Shown here: one piece after another, positions 1-5,079 of the stretch | How positions within the stretch are numbered: the first letter of the stretch is position 1 | Layout of the letters: every line of letters begins with the position of its first letter | NCBI GenBank assembly: GCA_947480815.1 | Contig: CANKEA010000080.1 | Span: 1 to 6,154 of the forward strand | DNA length: 6,154 nucleotides | Direction of reading: 5' to 3' | Source of the DNA: Caulobacterales bacterium | GTDB lineage: Bacteria; Pseudomonadota; Alphaproteobacteria; Caulobacterales; Caulobacteraceae | Notes under the pieces: model-generated | Database searches by the model: none | What the model saw: only the letters and a program-made list of their open reading frames with translations | What the model was told of the DNA's origin: nothing | Translations under genes and position numbers: made by a program

Positions 1-11
1 CCAAAGAGCGT

Positions 12-51
12 GGATAGCCGACGGTGATGGATGTTCAGCTATCCCGCTGAA
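12..51. repeat. Overlapping small inverted repeats
   Basis: Two inverted repeats share bases. GGATAGC at 12-18 pairs with GCTATCC at 38-44, and TTCAGC at 34-39 pairs with GCTGAA at 46-51. The two hairpins exclude each other because 38-39 is used by both. The second is followed by the AT-rich stretch TATTTATGG and could be a weak terminator for a plus-strand gene ending before the window, but it has no clean T run. Function is not established. Confidence 0.3.
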
Positions 52-81
52 TATTTATGGTTGATGCCGCCTTAATTGATT

Positions 82-96
82 TTAACGCCTTGTTAA
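82..96 (+). promoter_or_regulatory. CtrA-like binding box (TTAA-N7-TTAA)
   Basis: TTAACGCCTTGTTAA matches the consensus of the alphaproteobacterial cell-cycle regulator CtrA (TTAA-N7-TTAA) exactly in both half-sites and spacing. It lies in an AT-rich island between the window start and the plus-strand TPR-like gene. CtrA usually activates when its box overlaps the -35 region, which would put a transcription start near 115-125. Binding and effect are inferred from the motif alone. Confidence 0.55.
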
Positions 97-127
97 TTTT
101 TACGGCTCCGGCTTTTCTGGGTCGGCG

Positions 128-142
128 TTAGGTCTTTGTTAA
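128..142 (+). promoter_or_regulatory. Second CtrA-like box (TTAG-N7-TTAA)
   Basis: TTAGGTCTTTGTTAAC contains TTAG at 128-131, seven bases, and TTAA at 139-142, one mismatch from the CtrA consensus. It overlaps the TTG at 136, the longest possible start of the plus-strand gene, which argues that translation really begins further downstream. Two boxes about 46 bases apart suggest cooperative control or a repressor/activator pair. Confidence 0.45.
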
Positions 143-1533
143 CCGTCCCGTCTTGGGACGGCGGAGATCGGAGCCGCCCCAGGTTTGAGTTCGGTCGAGA
201 CCTGCGCCGCCGCCTTTCAAGCGACAATGGGCTCAAGTCGCGCAGCGACGGTCTGACCCGCGGTGACGGGGCTATGCTCGAACTGCTCGATCTAGATCTG
301 CTCCAGAATGAAGCTCGCGCTGCTGATATCTCCGCCGGTCACATTGGTGCCAAGGATATGCCGTCGCGGTGCCTGACTGCCGCGGGTGTCTGGCGTGAAC
401 TGGCCCGCCGTTCGGGCGATGCCGTCGCCTTGCGCAAGGCCGCCGCCCATGCCCAGGCCGCCCTTGAAGGTTTCGAGCGAGAGGGCCGCAAAGCCGCCGC
501 CGCTCGCGCCCGTTGCGAGCAGGCTGCCGCCGCCATGCTTGGCGCAGATCTGTTCGGCGACGAGGACCTGATTGCCGCTGCCGCCATCACCCTGAAATCC
601 GCTGCGGCCCTAACCGGCGTCGGCGCAGCCCTAGCTCAGGCCATGCTGGCAGGTCTGGAAGGGCGCCGTGTTCTAGCCAGCGGCGACGCCGATGCGGCCA
701 TCGCTGTCTACGCCGCCTTTGCCACGCCGCTCGCCACGCTCGAGGCCGCCGGCAGCAAGACGCCGGCCGTGCGCCTAGCTGCCGCCGAACAACGCATCGT
801 GCGGGCCGATATGCTGATCGGTTGCGCTGCAAAGCTGGAAAGCCACAACTTGGCCGACCAGGCCCAGAGAGAGATCCGGCTGGCGCTGCAAAACCTCGAC
901 CCGTTCTATGAGCCACTCTTGTGGGCACGCGCCCGGTCTTTGAATGGCTCTATCCTGACCCTCACGGGCGAACTGGAGGGCGACATCGGGCCGATCGCTG
1001 ATGGGGTCAAAATCCTGACTCATACGGTCGAGGCGGTCAGCCGGGATCACAGCCCGCTCGACTGGGCCCGCGTCCAGGCCGCCCTGGGCCTGGCCTTGAA
1101 AATCATGGGCGACGCTTCGGGTAACAGCCGCGCCTTCGACCAGGCAGTCAGTTGTTTCGACCGGGCCAGTGCCGTCCTGGCCGCTCAACCCGCCCTGGCC
1201 CTGCGCGCCGTGGTCTCCAGCCAGCGCGCTGGTGCCCTGGCCCGCTGTGCGGAACTGACCGCTGATATCGCTGTGCTCGACGCCGCCGAGGCTGCCTTGC
1301 GCTCCGAGCTTTCCGATCGGTCCACGGCCATCGATCCCGTGGCCTGGGCCATTTGCCAAACCAATCTGGCCCGAATTTATGAGTCTCGCGCCGAACTAAC
1401 CGGGCGAGACAATGGCCAACGGGCCGCCGCCGCGCTGGCGCTGGCTTCAGCCTTCGATGTTTTTGCCGAACATGGGCTTCGGTCGCTTAGCGGCATGGCC
1501 CTGTGCGCCCTGGAGCGGGTCCGTAGCGCCTGA
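136..1533 (+). CDS. Helical TPR-like repeat protein, function unknown
   Basis: I do not recognise a named protein. The 465-residue product is almost entirely alpha-helical and alanine/leucine-rich, with no signal peptide or membrane segment. The second half carries degenerate TPR-like units: around residues 307-350 (SPLDWARVQAALGLALKIMG and the following AFDQAV..FDRA helix) and again around 400-445 (DPVAWAICQTNLARIYESRA and the next helix). This 'WA..Q..LG.AL..G' unit recurs in alphaproteobacterial TPR proteins that act as protein-interaction scaffolds. The start is uncertain. The frame is open from 97, but only TTG at 136 and ATG at 274 are usual start codons. The charged segment FEFGRDLRRR (encoded from 184) looks like a genuine N-terminus, and AGG at 181 sits seven bases after GGAG where ATG would be expected. 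CtrA-like boxes upstream suggest cell-cycle control. Confidence 0.75.
   Translation: MLTVPSWDGGDRSRPRFEFGRDLRRRLSSDNGLKSRSDGLTRGDGAMLELLDLDLLQNEARAADISAGHIGAKDMPSRCLTAAGVWRELARRSGDAVALRKAAAHAQAALEGFEREGRKAAAARARCEQAAAAMLGADLFGDEDLIAAAAITLKSAAALTGVGAALAQAMLAGLEGRRVLASGDADAAIAVYAAFATPLATLEAAGSKTPAVRLAAAEQRIVRADMLIGCAAKLESHNLADQAQREIRLALQNLDPFYEPLLWARARSLNGSILTLTGELEGDIGPIADGVKILTHTVEAVSRDHSPLDWARVQAALGLALKIMGDASGNSRAFDQAVSCFDRASAVLAAQPALALRAVVSSQRAGALARCAELTADIAVLDAAEAALRSELSDRSTAIDPVAWAICQTNLARIYESRAELTGRDNGQRAAAALALASAFDVFAEHGLRSLSGMALCALERVRSA
143..161 (+). other. 7-bp hairpin just ahead of the ribosome binding site
   Basis: CCGTCCC at 143-149 pairs perfectly with GGGACGG at 155-161 around a five-base loop. 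It directly precedes the purine-rich GGAG motifs at 163-166 and 170-173. In RNA it would be a stable leader hairpin. In DNA it could be an operator-like palindrome beside the CtrA-like boxes. No T run follows, so it is not an intrinsic terminator. Confidence 0.4.
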
Positions 1534-1534
1534 A

Positions 1535-1949
1535 CTAGGCCGCCGCCACGTCGCCCGAGCGACGGCGTATGCGCCAGAAGCGGATCGTCTGCATGGCGGC
1601 TTCGGGTGTCACCGCGTCATACAGTGCGCCGTACTCCCGCGCGCGGCCGATTGCGTTGGCGTCCTTTTTCTTGGATCAGCACGGCAAAGGTCAGAAACAG
1701 CCGAGGCTCGAGCTTCGCGGCCCGGCAAACGATGGCCAATGCGTCGAGGTCGCGGCGTTCCAGAATCCGGGCGGCGGTGTGGAAATCGATGTCAGCCATC
1801 TTGGCCATGGCCCAGGTCAGGGTTCGACCGCTGGTGCCGCCAGTATCATAAGCCCCGCCATAGCCGTTGACGCGAGGGCCATAGCGGTCCTGCGCCACGG
1901 CAGGTGCGGCCAAAGCGACAAAAGCAGCGATGCAGAGGACTCTATTCAT
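1535..1949 (-). pseudogene. Frameshifted, apparently chimeric small gene
   Basis: The frame from ATG at 1949 begins with a clear Sec signal peptide (MNRVLCIAAFVALAAPAVAQ, AVA cleavage site at residues 17-19). A Gly/Tyr-rich stretch follows, then a soluble helical segment from about residue 50 (MADIDFHTAARILERRDLDA). It runs into arginine-rich out-of-frame sequence and stops at 1617. Skipping one base at the A5 run (1665-1669, minus-strand context CAAGAAAAAGGACGCC) restores a convincing tail, including GRAREYGALYDAVTPEAA and QTIRFWRIRRR, ending with TAG at 1535, one base from the convergent gene's stop. The tail resembles the C-terminus of DUF2336-type alphaproteobacterial proteins as I remember them, which is a weak assignment. 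The secreted N-terminus does not suit such a tail, so two genes may have been fused by deletion. The frameshift could be a sequencing error. Confidence 0.6.
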
Positions 1950-1985
1950 CCCCGCCAGCCGCAGACTATTGGGCTTAATCCCCGA

Positions 1986-2759
1986 CTAACGCGCCGGCCC
2001 GGATCCGGACCACCAGACGAGCAGCCGCCGCTCCAGCGCCTGTACCGCCCCGTGCAACACCAGGCCCAGGGCCGCCAGCACCGCCAGGGCTGCGAACATA
2101 CGGTCGGTCTGTAGACGATTACCCGACTCTAGAATCCGCCAGGCCAGGCCCTGCGCCGCCCCCGATCCGGCCACGAATTCCGCCACCACCGCCCCGATAA
2201 CCGCCAGTCCCGCCGCCACGCGATGGCCTTCCAGTAGAAACGGCGTTGCCGCCGGTAGCCGCAGCCGGACCAGCCTCTGCCAGCGACTGGAACCATAAAG
2301 ATCGAACAGGCGCTCCAGTCCTGGATCGGCGGATTTCAACCCGGCTGACGCGCCAGAAAAAATCGGGAAGAACGCCACGATGGCGGCCAGCGCCACGATG
2401 GCCCGCGCCGGATGGTCTAGCCCGGACCAGATCAGGAACAGCGGTGCCACGGCCACGACTGGTGTGACTTGAGCCGCCACAGCTAGCGGCCGCACGGCCC
2501 GTTCCAGGGCCGGGCTGAGCGCGGTAATCAAGGCCAGTCCGCAGCCGGCCACGCTGGCCAGCGCCAGAGCGCAGAGCGCCATCGAAAGCGTGTTCCAAGC
2601 GCCGATCAGCAGTGTCGGGGCGTCAGAGGCCAAACGCGCCACGACCGCCGAGGGCGGGGGGAGGACATAGGCGGGAAGATGCAGCAGGCGGCAGGCCGCC
2701 TCCCATCCGGTCAGTAGCACGGCGATCAGGATGGCGGGCGAGAGCCAACGGCCGATCAT
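1986..2759 (-). CDS. ABC transporter permease (NitT/TauT/thiamine-precursor type)
   Basis: Inner-membrane permease of an ABC importer, 257 residues, the usual size for the BPD_transp_1 family of the NitT/TauT/ThiX class. Hydrophobic segments lie at about 8-26, 57-80, 92-112, 118-138, 180-200 and 222-242. The motif LPPPSAV at 33-39 after the first helix is typical of this class. The cytoplasmic coupling loop is seen at about 150-169 (DLYGSSRWQRLVRLRLP), with the conserved Gly156 and LP at 168-169, although the classical EAA residues are replaced. A single permease implies a homodimer. It is the last intact gene of the operon. Its ATG overlaps the stop of the 40-residue gene by ATGA, so translation is probably coupled. 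The substrate is unknown. Confidence 0.9.
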   Translation of the reverse strand: MIGRWLSPAILIAVLLTGWEAACRLLHLPAYVLPPPSAVVARLASDAPTLLIGAWNTLSMALCALALASVAGCGLALITALSPALERAVRPLAVAAQVTPVVAVAPLFLIWSGLDHPARAIVALAAIVAFFPIFSGASAGLKSADPGLERLFDLYGSSRWQRLVRLRLPAATPFLLEGHRVAAGLAVIGAVVAEFVAGSGAAQGLAWRILESGNRLQTDRMFAALAVLAALGLVLHGAVQALERRLLVWWSGSGPAR

Positions 2760-2878
2760 GGCAGCCGCCCGCCCAAGAGCAGGCCCTCATGGATCCAGCC
2801 GAAAATCTGTAGTCCGGCGAGGAGGGCGAAGGCCACGATGACCAGCTTAATCTGCCAACCGGGCTGGAGTGGTTTCAT
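2756..2878 (-). CDS. 40-residue single-helix membrane protein inside the ABC operon
   Basis: This small reading frame fills the gap between the ATPase and permease genes exactly. Its ATG (2878-2876) overlaps the ATPase stop in an ATGA, and its TGA (2758-2756) overlaps the permease ATG in another ATGA. The product is MKPLQPGWQIKLVIVAFALL followed by AGLQIFGWIHEGLLLGGRLP: a short basic start, one hydrophobic helix at about residues 10-29 ending with aromatic residues, and a short Gly-rich tail ending in Arg38. By the positive-inside rule the orientation is unclear. The frame is in phase with neither neighbour. I recognise no family. It could be a small accessory subunit that stabilises the permease, as KdpF does in the Kdp pump (analogy only), or a translational coupler with no protein function. 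Confidence 0.65.
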   Translation of the reverse strand: MKPLQPGWQIKLVIVAFALLAGLQIFGWIHEGLLLGGRLP

Positions 2879-3618
2879 GCCGGCACCGCTTCCATCGCTT
2901 GCGCCAGCATAGCGCTGACGGTCTCCGTCGCCGCCCGGAAACCTGGCGTGGTGCGAAAGCCCGCCGGACGGGACAGGGCCCCTTCAATCGCCAGTTCCCC
3001 GGCCTGCCGCCCCGGCCCGGGCGTCATCACCACCACGCGCGAGGCCATATAGACGGCCTCCTCGACATTGTGGGTCACAAACAGCACGGCGGGTTTGAGG
3101 TCGGCCACCAGGGCCAGGACGTCATCGGCCAGCTGACGCCGGGTTATTTCGTCGAGCGCCGCGAACGGTTCGTCCAGCAGCAGCAGGCGCGGGTCGGCCA
3201 CCAGGGCACGGGCCAGAGAGGCTCGCATCGCCATGCCGCCGGACAGTTGGGCCGGGGATTTATCCATTGCGGCATCCAGCCCCACCCGCTTTAGGGCCAG
3301 CGCCGCCGTCTGGCGGGCCTGCGCCTGTGCCTGGCCCGCCAGGACCAGCGGCAGGGCGACATTATCCAGAGCCGACAGCCAAGGCGCCAGGGTGGGGGAC
3401 TGGAATACCAGGGCCGTCTCGCCCCGCCCCGCCTGCCGGATCACGCTGCCCACAGTGGGCTTTTCGAGTCCAGCCAACAACCGCAGCGCTGTTGACTTGC
3501 CACAGCCGGATGGCCCGACCAGCGCCACGATTTCGCCGCCGCTCAAAGCCAGGTCGAATGGCCCCAGCGCTCGGCGGCCGCCATATTCCGCCACAGCGCC
3601 ATGCAGTGTGGCTATCAT
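2875..3618 (-). CDS. ABC transporter ATP-binding protein (NitT/TauT/SsuB-like)
   Basis: Cytoplasmic ATPase that powers the importer, 247 residues, normal for the family. All catalytic motifs are present: A-loop aromatic Tyr12; Walker A GPSGCGKST at 35-43; Q-loop Gln73 in VFQSP; signature LSGGM at 125-129 (Met in place of Gln is common in this subfamily); Walker B LLLLDEP at 145-151 with catalytic Glu150; D-loop ALDE at 154-157; and switch His183 in VTHNVEEA. The helical-domain segment TLAPWLSALDNVALPL at 76-91 is typical of nitrate/taurine/thiamine-precursor importers. It starts ten bases after the binding-protein stop, preceded by a weak ribosome site (TGGAAAA), and its stop overlaps the next ATG. 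Confidence 0.93.
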   Translation of the reverse strand: MIATLHGAVAEYGGRRALGPFDLALSGGEIVALVGPSGCGKSTALRLLAGLEKPTVGSVIRQAGRGETALVFQSPTLAPWLSALDNVALPLVLAGQAQAQARQTAALALKRVGLDAAMDKSPAQLSGGMAMRASLARALVADPRLLLLDEPFAALDEITRRQLADDVLALVADLKPAVLFVTHNVEEAVYMASRVVVMTPGPGRQAGELAIEGALSRPAGFRTTPGFRAATETVSAMLAQAMEAVPA

Positions 3619-3628
3619 TTTTCCAGCT

Positions 3629-4636
3629 TCATTTTGTTGGCGCTGAGCGCTTTGGCAGGAAGTCCAGTCGGTAGGCCGCCTTGTAGTCCAGTGTCTTGGG
3701 GTACACGCCCTGGCTGACGGCAGCGTCGAAGAACGTTTTCCATCGCGCGTCGCTCATCTGGCCGATCTCGCCCGGTTTGCCGACGATATTGTAGGTCCGC
3801 ATCTTCTCGCGAGCCTGGTCAAGGACGTCTTGCGCCATCTCCGGATTGTCCTTGCGGATCAGGGCGTCGCCCGGCGCAGGGTCGCCATAGAGGTAGGTCA
3901 GCCACCCTGCCGCACTGGCTTCGACAAAGGCGCGCACCGCTTCTGGATGGGCGGCGGCGAAGCTGTCGGGAACCATCACTATGTCGGCGTAGCTGGGGTA
4001 ACCCTCGTCAGCGAGCAGGAACACACGCGGCGGCGTGCCGCTCTCTTTGGCGATCGTATAGGGCTCGCTGGTGACATAGCCCTGCTGCGCCGCTCGCTTA
4101 TCGGCCAGGAATGGCGCGGAATTGAAGGTGTATTTGCGCACCTGGCTGTCGGTGAAGCCATATTTCGCCTTCAGCCAAACCCAGAAGGCGGTGACCGACT
4201 CGTCGGCCAGGAGGATCGGGTGGTTCTTGAGATCGGCGATCGTATTGATCCCGGCGCCCGGGTGGACCATCAGCACCTGCGGGTCTTTCTGCATAAAGGC
4301 CGCCACGGCCTTCACCGGTGCGTTTACCGCTGCCAGGTTCATCACCACGAAGCTGTTGGAGCCGATCCCCACATCCACTGCCCCGGTGGCGAGCAGTTGC
4401 GGCACATTCACCGCCGGTCCGCCCTGGTAGAACGTTACGTTCAGGCCGCGTCGGGCGTATTCGCCGGTGGCGAGGGCTTGATAATAACCCCCATGCTCGG
4501 CCTCGGCGCGCCAGTCGGTGGCGAAGCGCACAGCCGTCAGGGCAGAGGGTGCGGCGGCCGGTTTCGGCACCGGTTTGCAGGCGGTCAGCAGGACTAGCGA
4601 CGTTATCGCCAGCAGGGTGCGTTTGGTGATGGTCAT
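3629..4636 (-). CDS. NMT1/THI5-like solute-binding lipoprotein
   Basis: Substrate-capturing component of the ABC importer, 335 residues. I chose ATG at 4636 because GGGGA lies just ahead of it and it yields a clean lipoprotein signal: basic MTITKR, hydrophobic core, lipobox LTAC with Cys20, then a Pro/Ala-rich linker. The NMT1/THI5-like domain starts near residue 33, with DW at 41-42, EHGGYYQA at 47-54, QGGPAVNV at 71-78, a G.VDVGIGS segment at about 85-93 and YVTSEPY at 187-193. Proteins of this fold bind thiamine pyrimidine precursors (ThiY), riboflavin (RibY) and other small molecules, and the substrate cannot be chosen here. Lys at position +2 after the Cys is not the inner-membrane retention signal of the E. 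coli rule. It is the first gene of the operon, behind its own promoter. Confidence 0.9.
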   Translation of the reverse strand: MTITKRTLLAITSLVLLTACKPVPKPAAAPSALTAVRFATDWRAEAEHGGYYQALATGEYARRGLNVTFYQGGPAVNVPQLLATGAVDVGIGSNSFVVMNLAAVNAPVKAVAAFMQKDPQVLMVHPGAGINTIADLKNHPILLADESVTAFWVWLKAKYGFTDSQVRKYTFNSAPFLADKRAAQQGYVTSEPYTIAKESGTPPRVFLLADEGYPSYADIVMVPDSFAAAHPEAVRAFVEASAAGWLTYLYGDPAPGDALIRKDNPEMAQDVLDQAREKMRTYNIVGKPGEIGQMSDARWKTFFDAAVSQGVYPKTLDYKAAYRLDFLPKRSAPTK

Positions 4637-4655
4637 CTTGGTCCCCGAGTCCAAC

Positions 4656-4684
4656 GAAACTAGCGCGTTGTGCGCGGACCCCAA
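4656..4684 (-). promoter_or_regulatory. Predicted promoter of the ABC importer operon
   Basis: On the minus strand, TTGGGG (4684-4679), a 14-base spacer and GCTAGTTTC (4664-4656) fit the Caulobacter housekeeping pattern TTGAC-N10-14-GCTANAWC, with a weak -35. Transcription would start near 4650, leaving a leader of about 13 bases before the ATG at 4636, too short for a riboswitch. A GANTC site (4647-4651) lies at the predicted start point. Confidence 0.5.
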
Positions 4685-4688
4685 ACGG

Positions 4689-4730
4689 AAAAGAGGGCGC
4701 AGCTTCCGGTTTCCCGGCCGCTCCGCCCTC
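4689..4730 (-). terminator. Intrinsic terminator between the uup region and the importer operon
   Basis: On the minus strand, GAGGGCG (4730-4724) pairs with CGCCCTC (4699-4693). Inside this, AGC pairs with GCT and CCGG pairs with CCGG around a GAAA tetraloop (4713-4710). TTTT follows at 4692-4689. A long GC stem with a stable tetraloop and a U run is the standard Rho-independent layout. It would stop transcripts coming from uup and the small downstream frame. Attenuation is less likely because the predicted operon promoter lies downstream of it. Confidence 0.8.
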
Positions 4731-4797
4731 CATCCCGAGCCCCGTGAAGGGCCGGTGCCTCTGGGTGGGCTGGATTCTGGGCCATCGGGGTCGCCCC

Positions 4798-4947
4798 CTA
4801 GCGGCTTGCTCTCGAAACCCGTCCCGCTTCCGGTCGATCCCGCCGGCTTTCGCCCTTGGCAAAGCCCTTCTTCGGGTTGCCGCGATTTGGTGTCCCAGGT
4901 CGCCCCGGAGCGGCCAGACCGCTTGTTCCTTTAGATGTTTGACGCAT
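4798..4947 (-). CDS. Possible 49-residue basic, disordered protein
   Basis: A small frame between uup and the terminator, from ATG at 4947 to TAG at 4798. The product begins MRQTSKGTSGLAAPGRPGTP and continues NRGNPKKGFAKGE, ending in an Arg-rich tail. It is rich in Gly, Pro, Arg and Lys with no hydrophobic core, so it is probably disordered and may bind nucleic acid. I recognise no family. For it: the gap would otherwise be about 340 bases with no gene, the composition looks protein-like, and a terminator follows. Against it: no clear ribosome binding site precedes the ATG. An in-frame ATG at 5037 would give 79 residues. It could be co-transcribed with uup. Confidence 0.4.
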   Translation of the reverse strand: MRQTSKGTSGLAAPGRPGTPNRGNPKKGFAKGESRRDRPEAGRVSRASR

Positions 4948-5001
4948 GCCGCTGCTGCCGGTGGCTGGCAACTGGCCCTGTGCAATCGCAGGTGCGTAAA
5001 A

Positions 5002-5079
5002 CGGTGGATATCCGGTTCTTGAACGGGGGACAGCCATGCGCCAGCCCAGGCGGCTAAACGCCTTGCGACTTATCCACCG
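5002..5079. repeat. 9-bp inverted repeat spanning the end of uup
   Basis: CGGTGGATA at 5002-5010 is the exact inverse complement of TATCCACCG at 5071-5079, with 60 bases between. The right arm contains most of the uup stop codon. The left arm overlaps the palindrome GGATATCC at 5006-5013. In the minus-strand transcript this could form a long-range stem after the uup stop. No function is assigned. Confidence 0.3.

Noticed and set aside
72..85. TTAA at 72-75 and 82-85 as an additional CtrA box
   Set aside because: The spacing is six bases, not seven; the 82-96 pair fits the consensus exactly.
775..1359. Minus-strand open frame of 194 codons opposite the TPR-like gene
   Set aside because: Its Gly/Gln-rich product has no recognisable structure and mirrors the GC-rich codons of the real gene.
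3830..4597. Plus-strand open frame of 255 codons opposite the binding-protein gene
   Set aside because: It lies fully antisense to a gene with clear family motifs, and its His/Gly/Arg-rich product looks like a shadow.
4637..4684. TTG at 4684 as start of the binding protein, adding 16 residues
   Set aside because: The TTG lies in the predicted -35, and the extension would put 16 residues before an otherwise perfect lipoprotein signal. ATG at 4636 has the ribosome site.
4685..4800. Riboswitch with attenuator ahead of the importer operon
   Set aside because: A terminator is present, but no conserved aptamer core could be seen and a good promoter lies downstream of it.
4098..4985. Minus-strand 295-codon frame overlapping the binding-protein start
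   Set aside because: It runs through the terminator and promoter and into the binding-protein gene in another frame, with a low-complexity Arg/Gly/Pro product.
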